From the NCBI GenBank assembly GCA_031290695.1, contig JAITNB010000015.1, positions 1-7,649 of the forward strand: a stretch of DNA of 7,649 bases. Direction: 5' to 3'. Source of the stretch: Coriobacteriales bacterium. GTDB lineage: Bacteria > Actinomycetota > Coriobacteriia > Coriobacteriales > UBA8131. Position numbers and translations under genes: made by a program. Positions 1 to 6,092 of the stretch are shown here, in pieces. Positions within the stretch are counted from its first letter, which is position 1. Every line of letters begins with the position of its first letter. The notes under the pieces were generated by a model that saw only the letters and a program-made list of their open reading frames with translations, did no database searches and was not told the origin of the DNA.

Positions 1-11
1 AAAAGGTGTTC

Positions 12-497
12 ATGAATAATAGCGATCTGTTTGCAATCCTGTTTGTAGGATTCTTTGCCCTGATCTATCTTCTTATCATTGTTGCGCTCTATGTAGTCAA
101 CTCGTATTTCATGATGCGGCTTTTCAAGAAAGCGCATGTTGAAGCCTGGAAGGCGTGGGTTCCTGTTGTCAATATATGGAAATTCCTGGAATTAGGTGGA
201 TACCAGGGGGCGCTATCACTTCTGATTATTGGTGCCCTTATCCCTCTGCTGGGTCTTGTGGCGACCGTCATACTTGTTGTTTTTGAATGCATGGCGGCGT
301 ATCAGATTGGGTTGAAGTTGAGAAAAGAGAGTGTCTGGGTTGTCCTCTATGTTTTTGCGAGTACTATTTGGTTGGGCATAGTTGGTCTTGACAGGTCTGT
401 CTGGGATGACAGTCTGGGAAAACCAGCTCTGGGTATCGAAAAACCTCCCACCAGTGGATACTACACTCAATATCCAGGCACCAACTATCCAGCCTGA
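12..497 (+). CDS. Small integral membrane protein, DUF5684-like
   Basis: A 161-residue membrane protein of unknown function. Three hydrophobic segments are visible, roughly residues 7-30, 67-91 and 107-125. Between the first two lies a conserved-looking stretch, LFKKAHVEAWKAWVPVVNIW (about 37-56), which resembles the 'LFKKAGxPGWKAxIPxYNIY' signature I associate with the DUF5684 family. The end (about 128-161) is polar, rich in Gly, Pro and Tyr, and probably outside the membrane. The start is chosen at ATG 12 because AAAGG at 2-6 sits a normal distance upstream; a GTG at 6 in the same frame would overlap that site. Only 11 bases precede it, so a start further upstream cannot be excluded. The gene is noticeably more AT-rich than everything downstream. 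It converges on the luxR-type gene and shares no operon with it. The family assignment is by pattern memory; no function can be inferred. Confidence 0.8.
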   Translation: MNNSDLFAILFVGFFALIYLLIIVALYVVNSYFMMRLFKKAHVEAWKAWVPVVNIWKFLELGGYQGALSLLIIGALIPLLGLVATVILVVFECMAAYQIGLKLRKESVWVVLYVFASTIWLGIVGLDRSVWDDSLGKPALGIEKPPTSGYYTQYPGTNYPA

Positions 498-510
498 TCA
501 AAGGGAGGGA

Positions 511-559
511 TGACAGGGGGAGATGACAGGGGGACGTTTCCCTTGTCAACTTTCCTGTC
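511..559. repeat. REP-like palindromic repeat, copy 1
   Basis: Lies in the convergent gap between the stop codons of the DUF5684-like gene and the luxR-type gene. Bases 524-554 are the same as 6109-6140 (copy 2) except for one G (five Gs here, six there). The core GGGGGACGTTTCCC is flanked by TGACA (524-528) and TGTCA (544-548). The left arm is doubled: TGACAGGGGG occurs at 511-520 and again at 524-533, a period of 13. An outer pair GACAGG (512-517) and CCTGTC (554-559) can also form a stem. Dispersed palindromes of this look (G-run, ACGT, C-run) are typical of REP elements mobilised by RAYT-type transposases. No transposase is in the window, so the REP label is inference. Confidence 0.65.
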
Positions 560-574
560 GTTGCTCACAGCAAC
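560..574. terminator. Short perfect hairpin, weak terminator candidate
   Basis: GTTGCT-CAC-AGCAAC is a perfect 6-bp stem with a 3-base loop, placed about 50 bases beyond the luxR-type stop codon and just after the palindromic repeat. Neither strand has a T-run immediately after the stem, so it is not a canonical intrinsic terminator. It could help the neighbouring palindrome end transcription between the two convergent genes, or be chance. Confidence 0.25.
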
Positions 575-626
575 AGCCTCGTGTTTCTCCGTTGTCGGAC
601 AAGCCGGATACGCCGGATTGACGGCG

Positions 627-2153
627 TCAATGCCCCATACGTTCCCCGCTGCGGTCAGTACGGTCGTTGCGGTCAATGCGGTCAATGCGGTCGATGAGTT
701 CCTGTTGGGAATTGATTGAGAGTTTGCGATAGATGCGTGAGATGTGGGTCTTGGCCGTATGGGTTGAGATAAAGAGCGTCCGGCTCACGTGTTCGGCGTT
801 GCGTCCTTTGGCGAGCAGGTAGAACACCTCGACTTCGCGGGGCGAAAGGTGGCGCTCGTCGCAGATAGCCCTGCAACGGCGTTGCCAGGAGCCGTGAACG
901 TTTTCCGGTGCGTCATGCACCGACACCTCGAATACGGTCTCGACTGCCTCGTTGGTGGTGTAGGGTACGAAGGCGGGAATCAAGACGAGCGCCAGTAACA
1001 GGAGCAGCGCCATGATGGAGAGCATCGTCGCCGTGAACATTCCGGTAGCGGTCAGCCCGCACATCACCCCCCAACCCAATGCCATGCCGCCCACGGGGGC
1101 GATGAGGCCCTGCCCGTAATGGTACAGGGTCAGCACCCTATGGCGGTATGACAGCGCCAGCAGCACGGTCCAATGAGCGATAAAGTAGGCAGCAGTGATC
1201 GCGGTCATGATGGCGACAAGGACAAACCTCGTCATCAAAGGCAGTTCCACGGCGATGCCGTCCAAGGCAAAACAGACAAGGCAGCAGCCGAGCAACGCAA
1301 AAGCCCAACGCTCGACGCTTGACTGGTGAGGCACCCGCTTGAGCACAAGCAGCAGCAACGCCACAACCAGTGCTGCCCCAAAGACCGACGAGAACACGAT
1401 TGCAGTGATGGCAGAAGCAGAGCTGGAGAGCAGGAGCGGCCCGAGTGCGATTGCCCACGTGAAGCCCATGAAGGCCGGCGGTATGAGGTTGCGCGACAGC
1501 AGGGAGAGCCGCGCGCGCGAGGTCTTCGCATCGATGAACTCCGGCTCAATGAGCTGTTGTGTGCAGAACAGCAGCAGTAGTACGCTCGCAATGAAGAAGG
1601 CAAGAGGTGCGAAGGCGTCGACGATGCCAGGTGTGAAGATGGTGAAACTGGCGAGCACGGTAGCGGCGAGCACAGACCAGGTGGTGCTCAGGGCAACGGT
1701 ATGGCCGTTGGGCTGTCCTGCATCAAGGACCGTGAGGATTGAGCCCCAAGCTGGCAACACAAGCCCCGCCGCCGCTCCAAAGAAAAGCCAGGAACCCACG
1801 GTAAACCACAAGGGCAGTGACCCAAACCCTGCCGAGAAAATGCCGCAAACCGCCAAAAAGACGGCCATAACCGCAGCTGTGACAGCAAGGCGCCCTCCAA
1901 AGCGCAGGGTATCTGTCTGATTGACCAAATGGGTGAAGGAGAGCAGCTGCACGCCAACGAAGGCGAGCGTAAACAGGAGTATAAACAGCACGCGAGTGAG
2001 CGGGTCGCCGTCTCCAAACAAGAAAACCTGCTTGAACAGCGTGCTGATGATACTTGCCCAGAATGTCGTGAATCCCACACTGGCAAGCAGCGAGGTCAGG
2101 TCGAGGCTCACGTTTCTATCGGGCATTGCACCGTCTGTCATACTCCGAGCCAT
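627..2153 (-). CDS. Membrane-spanning LuxR-family transcriptional regulator (about 12 TM helices + C-terminal HTH)
   Basis: A 508-residue protein. Residues up to about 400 are a long series of hydrophobic helices, about a dozen, arranged like an MFS-type transporter. A soluble linker (about 405-435) leads to a LuxR-type helix-turn-helix at about 436-490: 'LSPREVEVFYLLAKGRNAEHV', then the recognition helix STHTAKTHISRIYRKL and the family-typical ending SQQELID. ATG at 2153 is preferred over an upstream in-frame ATG at 2213 because AAGGGGG lies about 10 bases before it; the 20 extra residues look unlike a family N-terminus. Such membrane-anchored LuxR proteins are expanded in Eggerthellaceae and known to control neighbouring catechol dehydroxylase genes in Eggerthella lenta. 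It is divergent from the molybdoenzyme operon, its likely target, with the membrane part as candidate ligand sensor. The last residues are a tandem repeat (IDR x3, NDR, TDR), described separately. The regulator call is firm; ligand and target are inferred. Confidence 0.9.
   Translation of the reverse strand: MARSMTDGAMPDRNVSLDLTSLLASVGFTTFWASIISTLFKQVFLFGDGDPLTRVLFILLFTLAFVGVQLLSFTHLVNQTDTLRFGGRLAVTAAVMAVFLAVCGIFSAGFGSLPLWFTVGSWLFFGAAAGLVLPAWGSILTVLDAGQPNGHTVALSTTWSVLAATVLASFTIFTPGIVDAFAPLAFFIASVLLLLFCTQQLIEPEFIDAKTSRARLSLLSRNLIPPAFMGFTWAIALGPLLLSSSASAITAIVFSSVFGAALVVALLLLVLKRVPHQSSVERWAFALLGCCLVCFALDGIAVELPLMTRFVLVAIMTAITAAYFIAHWTVLLALSYRHRVLTLYHYGQGLIAPVGGMALGWGVMCGLTATGMFTATMLSIMALLLLLALVLIPAFVPYTTNEAVETVFEVSVHDAPENVHGSWQRRCRAICDERHLSPREVEVFYLLAKGRNAEHVSRTLFISTHTAKTHISRIYRKLSINSQQELIDRIDRIDRNDRTDRSGERMGH
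651..695. repeat. Five-unit 9-bp tandem repeat in the 3' end of the luxR-type gene
   Basis: Units on the + strand: GCGGTCAGT, ACGGTCGTT, GCGGTCAAT, GCGGTCAAT, GCGGTCGAT. Read on the coding (-) strand this is in phase and gives IDR-IDR-IDR-NDR-TDR at residues 487-501, directly after the last helix of the HTH domain. The two central units are identical and the others differ at two to four bases. A related, one-base-shorter unit (GCGTCAAT, 624-631) lies across the stop codon, as if the array once extended further and lost its frame. Confidence 0.85.
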
Positions 2154-2166
2154 ACAGGTTTCCCCC

Positions 2167-2179
2167 TTGGGTATCCCAA
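2167..2179. promoter_or_regulatory. Perfect short palindrome next to the regulator's ribosome site
   Basis: TTGGG-TAT-CCCAA, with 5-bp arms around a 3-base centre. On the regulator's strand it reads TTGGGATACCCAA and runs straight into the AAGGGGG ribosome site, sharing its AA. It could be an operator for self-regulation or a small mRNA hairpin that influences access to the ribosome site. The short arms make chance possible. Confidence 0.35.
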
Positions 2180-2246
2180 AAAGACGACACGTGAAAAAGA
2201 GAATCAGCAACAAGGCTTACAGCATTCTCCAAAACGCTCTTTACAG

Positions 2247-2275
2247 TATGCCATATCACAAGATACCTGGGCATA
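2247..2275. promoter_or_regulatory. Candidate operator: inverted repeat TATGCC ... GGCATA
   Basis: TATGCC (2247-2252) and GGCATA (2270-2275) are exact inverted copies whose centres lie 23 bases apart, about two helical turns. The left half begins one base after the -35-like TTTACA and the right half ends 21 bases before the operon's start codon. That is where a LuxR-type activator or a repressor would act. The arms are only 6 bp, so this is a candidate and not an established site. Confidence 0.3.
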
Positions 2276-2296
2276 AGATTTCGAAGGGAGTTGGCT

Positions 2297-4975
2297 ATGA
2301 CACAGGCGACGCAAACAACGCAAACAGCAGCAGCTCGGCCAGAAGCAGGTGACACGAAGCGATTCACAACATGCTCAACGGCAGGACCCCTGTTTGTGCA
2401 TGTGAAGGACGACCGCATCATCCGTATCGAGCCCTTACAGTTCGATCCCAGCGAGGTGGTCTCCTGGCAGGTTGACGTAAACGGCAAGACCTATCGGCCA
2501 CCGCTTATTGCGCCGGTGTTGCCCTGGGGCATCACCTCAAAGAAGATGGCGTATTCGGAGAATCGCGTGCTTTATCCCCAAAAGCGGGTGGACTGGGACC
2601 CAAGCGGGGAGCGTAACACGCAGAACCGCGGTATCAGCGGTTATGAGCGCATCAGCTGGGACGAGGTCTTTGACATCCTGGTAAAAGAATACAACCGCAT
2701 CCTCGATGAGTACGGCCCTTCTGCCCTCTGCTACAGCCACAGCGCTCACCCAGAGTGGGGCTCTCTGCACTACTTGTTCAGCGACCAGTTTCGCTTTAGG
2801 GACATGATTGGCGGCACCTACCTCGAGTTCACACCTAACTCCTGGGAGGGTTGGGCCAGCGGCGGCCCCTTTCTCTGGGGCAACTGGATGGGCCACGGCC
2901 TGCCTGCCGCTCAGGACACCTTGCAGGACATCAGTGAGGAGAGCGAGCTCATCCTCATCTGGGGCAACGACCCCATGCTCCACAACGTCTATAACGGCAT
3001 CGACACGGCACGGCTCTGGCAGTGGTGGCACGACCTTGGCAAGGAGATCATCCTCATCGACCCGCTGTTCAACGAGACCGGCCTGGCAGCGGCCGATGTC
3101 TGGATACCCCTCTACCCCGGTACCGACAACGCGCTCGCGGCCGCTATCGCCTATGTTTGGATCGAGGAGGGCACCTACGACAAAGAGTACCTTGACACCC
3201 ATTGCATAGGCTTTGATGACGAGCATATGCCTAACGGCACCTATAACGAGCAGTATCTCGAGGCCCATCCCGCTTGGCGCGAGGCACTCCCAACCAGCGC
3301 CCGCCCGGGCTTATCCTTTAAGAGTTATATCACAGGAGAAGGGCCTGACGGCATCGCGAAGACACCTGAGTGGGCAGCTGGCATCTGCGGTATCGAATCC
3401 CGCAAGATCCGCGCCCTGGCACAGGGCTGGGCGGCGCGGCCAACGTCATTTTGGGTCATGGAGGGCGGTGCGTGCCGACGCACCTTTGGCCACGAGTTTG
3501 CACGCATGATGGGTACCCTTGCCATGATGCAGGGCCTTGGCAAGCCGGGGAGCAATATCATCGGCACGGGGCTCTCGCTCAGTGGGCCCTATGACGGGTT
3601 CAGGCAGATTGGGCCAACAGGGTATGCAGACGGCGGCATGAACGTGGTGCTCGACCATTATTACCCCAACCCGATCCCGGCCAAGATAACCTTCACGAAG
3701 TTCATGGACTGCATGTACAACGCACCGCAGAGCTGGCGTGGCGGGCACATTGACAACTTTGGGCCCGAGATGTTCTTCGACGAGGTGCGCTACCCCATGC
3801 AGGGCTGCAACGAAATCAAACTGCTGTGGCAACGCGGCTCGACCCTTACCAACCCGCCCGACCTCAAGCGTCAGAAGATGGGCTATAGCGCGCCGGGGCT
3901 TGAGACGCTCATCATCGCCGCACCGTGGTTTGACCGCGACTGCCGCTATGCCGACCTCGTGCTGCCGGTGACCACGATCTTCGAACGCCAGGACATAACC
4001 GAGCCAGGCAGCGTGGGCCAATACGTGCCGCCTTCCTATAGCTCGCTGCGCAGTGCGGTGTACAACCAGCTTGCAATTGAGCCGCTGGGCGAGAGCAAGA
4101 CAGACCTCGACATCTTCGCACAGCTGGCCGAGCACCTGGGCCGCGGCGAGGACTATATGGAGGGCAACACCGAGGAGACGCTGCTGCAAAAGATGTTCGC
4201 GCGCACCAACATCCCTCTGACCTATGACGAGTTCAAGGAGAAGGGCTACTACGTCTGGCCGCATCTGAGCGATTATCAGCCCAGCAAGCAGTTCTCCTTC
4301 TTCTACCACAATCCCGTGGGGGTTCCGGCACCCGGCCCGCTTGGCACCAACGTCATGGAGACCCCAACCGGCAAGGTGGAGATATACTCGACGCTTATTC
4401 ATGCTTTCTATGGCGACAGCAACCCAGAGATACCCTGCGTGCCTCACTATATCCCCGAGGTCGAGGGCCGCTACGACGCCAAGCGCGAGGAATACCCCCT
4501 GCAAATGCTCATGGCACACCCAAAGTTCCGCTTCCACGGCAAGTACGACAAGATCGAGTGGCTTGCGGAGAACTACAAGGTCACCGGGCCTGACGGCTAC
4601 CCCTATGAGCCCATCATGCTCAACCCCGTCGATGCTGCTGCGCGCGGGCTGGTAGGCGGCGACATCGCGCGCTGCTTCAACGACCGCGGGCAGGTGTTGG
4701 CCGGCGTAGTGGTGTCAGACCGCATCATCGCCGGCGTTGCCTGGCTCACCTACGGCGCATGGAACGACCCCATGACCTCAGATGCGGACGCGCTTGACCG
4801 CTCGGGCGATGGCAACCTGCTCTCAAATCCGTTCCCGCAGTCGGTACACCACGTGGGCGGCGCGTTTAACTCAGTGCTCTTTGATGTGGAGAAGGCCGAC
4901 CTCTCCGCTTTGGCCGAGCAGTACCCCGATGGCTTTGCCGGCAAGTGGAGCTCGTGGAAGAAGGAGGTTCAATAA
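2297..4975 (+). CDS. Molybdopterin (bis-MGD) oxidoreductase large subunit, pyrogallol transhydroxylase / catechol dehydroxylase family
   Basis: Catalytic subunit of 892 residues in the DMSO reductase superfamily; the Pelobacter transhydroxylase alpha subunit (AthL) has about 875. ATG 2297 is chosen over the in-frame TTG at 2291 because GAAGGGAG (2283-2290) then has proper spacing. The N-terminus has no twin-arginine or other signal peptide, so it is probably cytoplasmic. Only one Cys (C26) lies where relatives carry an N-terminal CxxCxxxC Fe-S motif; the transhydroxylase alpha subunit likewise lacks this cluster. Cofactor-binding landmarks include LIWGNDPM (220-227), GLGKPG (413-418), YADLVLP (551-557), TPTGKVEIYS (689-698) and PLQMLMAHPKFRFHG (734-748). 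His151 and Ser182 are 31 apart, exactly like His144 and the Mo ligand Ser175 of the Pelobacter enzyme as I recall it; Tyr159 and Trp183 also fit. Asn181 stands where that enzyme has Asp174. Its TAA overlaps the next gene's ATG by one base. Family confidence is high; the substrate (a catechol, pyrogallol or other polyphenol) is unknown. Confidence 0.9.
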   Translation: MTQATQTTQTAAARPEAGDTKRFTTCSTAGPLFVHVKDDRIIRIEPLQFDPSEVVSWQVDVNGKTYRPPLIAPVLPWGITSKKMAYSENRVLYPQKRVDWDPSGERNTQNRGISGYERISWDEVFDILVKEYNRILDEYGPSALCYSHSAHPEWGSLHYLFSDQFRFRDMIGGTYLEFTPNSWEGWASGGPFLWGNWMGHGLPAAQDTLQDISEESELILIWGNDPMLHNVYNGIDTARLWQWWHDLGKEIILIDPLFNETGLAAADVWIPLYPGTDNALAAAIAYVWIEEGTYDKEYLDTHCIGFDDEHMPNGTYNEQYLEAHPAWREALPTSARPGLSFKSYITGEGPDGIAKTPEWAAGICGIESRKIRALAQGWAARPTSFWVMEGGACRRTFGHEFARMMGTLAMMQGLGKPGSNIIGTGLSLSGPYDGFRQIGPTGYADGGMNVVLDHYYPNPIPAKITFTKFMDCMYNAPQSWRGGHIDNFGPEMFFDEVRYPMQGCNEIKLLWQRGSTLTNPPDLKRQKMGYSAPGLETLIIAAPWFDRDCRYADLVLPVTTIFERQDITEPGSVGQYVPPSYSSLRSAVYNQLAIEPLGESKTDLDIFAQLAEHLGRGEDYMEGNTEETLLQKMFARTNIPLTYDEFKEKGYYVWPHLSDYQPSKQFSFFYHNPVGVPAPGPLGTNVMETPTGKVEIYSTLIHAFYGDSNPEIPCVPHYIPEVEGRYDAKREEYPLQMLMAHPKFRFHGKYDKIEWLAENYKVTGPDGYPYEPIMLNPVDAAARGLVGGDIARCFNDRGQVLAGVVVSDRIIAGVAWLTYGAWNDPMTSDADALDRSGDGNLLSNPFPQSVHHVGGAFNSVLFDVEKADLSALAEQYPDGFAGKWSSWKKEVQ

Positions 4976-5796
4976 TGAAGACGATCCTGGTCGACCCGCA
5001 GCGCTGCATCCAGTGCTGCAACTGTCAAAATGCCTGTAAGGACGAGCACTGCGACAACGACTGGAGCCCTGTTACGGCTCCGCAGGGCCCGGGGCAGTTC
5101 TGGATCCAGGTGCGGGAGCGCCAGTCTGGCACCGGTAGCCGTATGCGCCTGGAGCGCGTGCCTGTGCTCTGCCAGCACTGCGCCTCGCCGGGCTGCGTCA
5201 CGGCGTGTCCCGTGGGTGCCATTGTCGCGCGCGCAGACGGTATCGTGCTCATCGACCCTGCTGCCTGCACCGGCTGCGGCGCGTGTCGCACGGCCTGCCC
5301 CTACGGTGCAATCTACAACAATCAGGAGACAGGAACCGCGCAAAAATGCACGATGTGCGCACACCTGCTCGATGCCGGATGGGAACGGCCCCGCTGCGTG
5401 ACGGCCTGCCCCGTTGACGCCCTCGTCTATGTGGACGAAGAGGAGCTGAGCGAAGACCAGCTGTACGCACCCCTTGAGCGCCTGTTGCCAGAGGCCGGCA
5501 CGGCGCCTCGCGTGGCCTACTTCAGCCTGCCCAAGCCCTTTGTCGCTGGTGCGGTCTACTCGCCAAACGAGGATCTCTGCCTCGCCAACGTCAAGGTCAA
5601 GCTCGCGGGTACCGCCAACGGCAGGGCCTATGAGACAAAGACCAACTTCCTCGGTGAGTTTCGCGTACCCAATGTCGCCCCCGGTATCTATGGCCTGTAT
5701 TTGGATAAGGACGGATATACACCCAAGCGCATCCTGCGCCTTGATGTTCGCGACGGCCTCAACGTCGAGGAAGTTCGCCTGTATCCCGTACGATAA
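4975..5796 (+). CDS. Ferredoxin-like Fe-S subunit with C-terminal transthyretin-like domain (transhydroxylase beta-type)
   Basis: Electron-transfer partner of the preceding subunit, 273 residues against about 274 for the Pelobacter BthL. ATG 4975 overlaps the upstream stop (TAATG), with AAGGAGG at 4961-4967; an upstream GTG (4945) would swallow this ribosome site and is rejected. Four cysteine groups are visible: C11/C14/C17/C21, C66/C69/C74/C78, C98/C101/C104/C108 and C125/C128/C141/C145, the full set for four [4Fe-4S] clusters as in DmsB-type subunits. After a linker (about 155-185), residues 188-273 form a beta-rich domain ('AGAVYSPNEDLCLANVKVKLAG ... TNFLGEFRVPNVAPGIYGLY') of the carboxypeptidase-regulatory/transthyretin-like type. 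This unusual fusion is a hallmark of the transhydroxylase beta subunit and is the strongest evidence for the family. There is no signal peptide. The Pelobacter enzyme is described with three clusters, so the fourth group here is worth noting. Confidence 0.92.
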   Translation: MKTILVDPQRCIQCCNCQNACKDEHCDNDWSPVTAPQGPGQFWIQVRERQSGTGSRMRLERVPVLCQHCASPGCVTACPVGAIVARADGIVLIDPAACTGCGACRTACPYGAIYNNQETGTAQKCTMCAHLLDAGWERPRCVTACPVDALVYVDEEELSEDQLYAPLERLLPEAGTAPRVAYFSLPKPFVAGAVYSPNEDLCLANVKVKLAGTANGRAYETKTNFLGEFRVPNVAPGIYGLYLDKDGYTPKRILRLDVRDGLNVEEVRLYPVR

Positions 5797-5822
5797 CACA
5801 CGCAAGAGAGAGAGGATGTACC

Positions 5823-6092
5823 ATGTGCTTTAGGCCACCAACTGTTGATCTCGCCCCCTCGGTGTGTCCGAGCTGCGGCACCGAGGTGTTGCTTGGCGCG
5901 CGCAAATGCAAGGCGTGCGGCGCAGAACTCGAGCTCAAGATCGATGCCGCCTCGACCCCCCAGGCCCACGGTGCCCCCGGCGCAGCCCCCGCCCCTGGCG
6001 CGCCAAAGATGCCCAGCGCCCCCAGTATGCCAAAAATGCCCAGCACCCCCGGGCCACCAAAGACGCCGCCAACAACAAGCGCACCTCGATAA
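5823..6092 (+). CDS. Small zinc-ribbon protein with Pro/Ala/Met-rich tail, third gene of the operon
   Basis: An 89-residue protein starting 26 bases after the Fe-S subunit, with a purine-rich ribosome site (AGAGAGAGG, about 5806-5814). Residues 15-33 hold a rubredoxin-like zinc ribbon, CPSCG-x10-CKACG (C15, C18, C29, C32). An acidic linker follows, and from about residue 46 to the end the protein is a low-complexity tail of Pro, Ala, Gly, Ser and Met with a repeated APKMPS/MPKMPS pattern and no predicted fold. The N-terminus is MCFRPP, giving a fifth Cys at position 2. I do not recognise a characterised family. Close spacing and lack of a terminator imply co-transcription with the molybdoenzyme, so a role in assembly, cofactor insertion or docking is possible but pure inference. 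The zinc ribbon argues against a spurious ORF, though the tail could be mistaken for random GC-rich translation. Confidence 0.75.
   Translation: MCFRPPTVDLAPSVCPSCGTEVLLGARKCKACGAELELKIDAASTPQAHGAPGAAPAPGAPKMPSAPSMPKMPSTPGPPKTPPTTSAPR

Larger units (their letters stand above)
2154..2296. promoter_or_regulatory. Divergent control region between the luxR-type gene and the molybdoenzyme operon
   Basis: This 143-base gap must hold the promoters of both transcription units. On the + strand the best -35-like hexamer is TTTACA (2240-2245); a 17-base spacer leads to only a weak -10 (ATACCT, 2263-2268). I see no convincing -10/-35 pair on the - strand. Two inverted repeats listed separately are operator candidates. 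A CACGTG palindrome (2188-2193) is also present but may be chance. Ribosome sites are AAGGGGG for the regulator on the - strand and GAAGGGAG (2283-2290) for the operon. Confidence 0.6.

Noticed and set aside
510..719. 69-codon + strand frame after the DUF5684-like gene
   Set aside because: It begins in the palindromic repeat and then runs antisense through the 9-bp tandem repeat of the luxR-type gene, so its Val-Asn-Ala-Val repeats are a by-product.
1339..1920. 193-codon + strand open frame inside the luxR-type gene
   Set aside because: It is antisense to the membrane-domain coding sequence; its translation is Ala/Ser/Arg-rich without any motif, and no ribosome site or promoter supports it.
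2188..2193. CACGTG palindrome in the divergent control region
   Set aside because: A single 6-bp palindrome is too short to call an operator, and nothing around it extends the symmetry.
3446..4537. 363-codon - strand open frame opposite the molybdoenzyme gene
   Set aside because: It is a shadow of the GC-rich coding strand, with His/Val/Leu/Arg-rich composition and no recognisable domain, while the + strand has clear molybdopterin motifs throughout.
5025..5412. Possible CRISPR-like regularity from the repeated Cys motifs
   Set aside because: The regularity comes from ferredoxin Cys groups at unequal distances within a coding frame; there are no conserved repeats of fixed length with spacers.
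4969..5805. 278-codon - strand open frame opposite the Fe-S subunit
   Set aside because: The + strand encodes four well-formed Cys clusters here. The antisense product has no family features and only reflects the absence of antisense stops in GC-rich codons.
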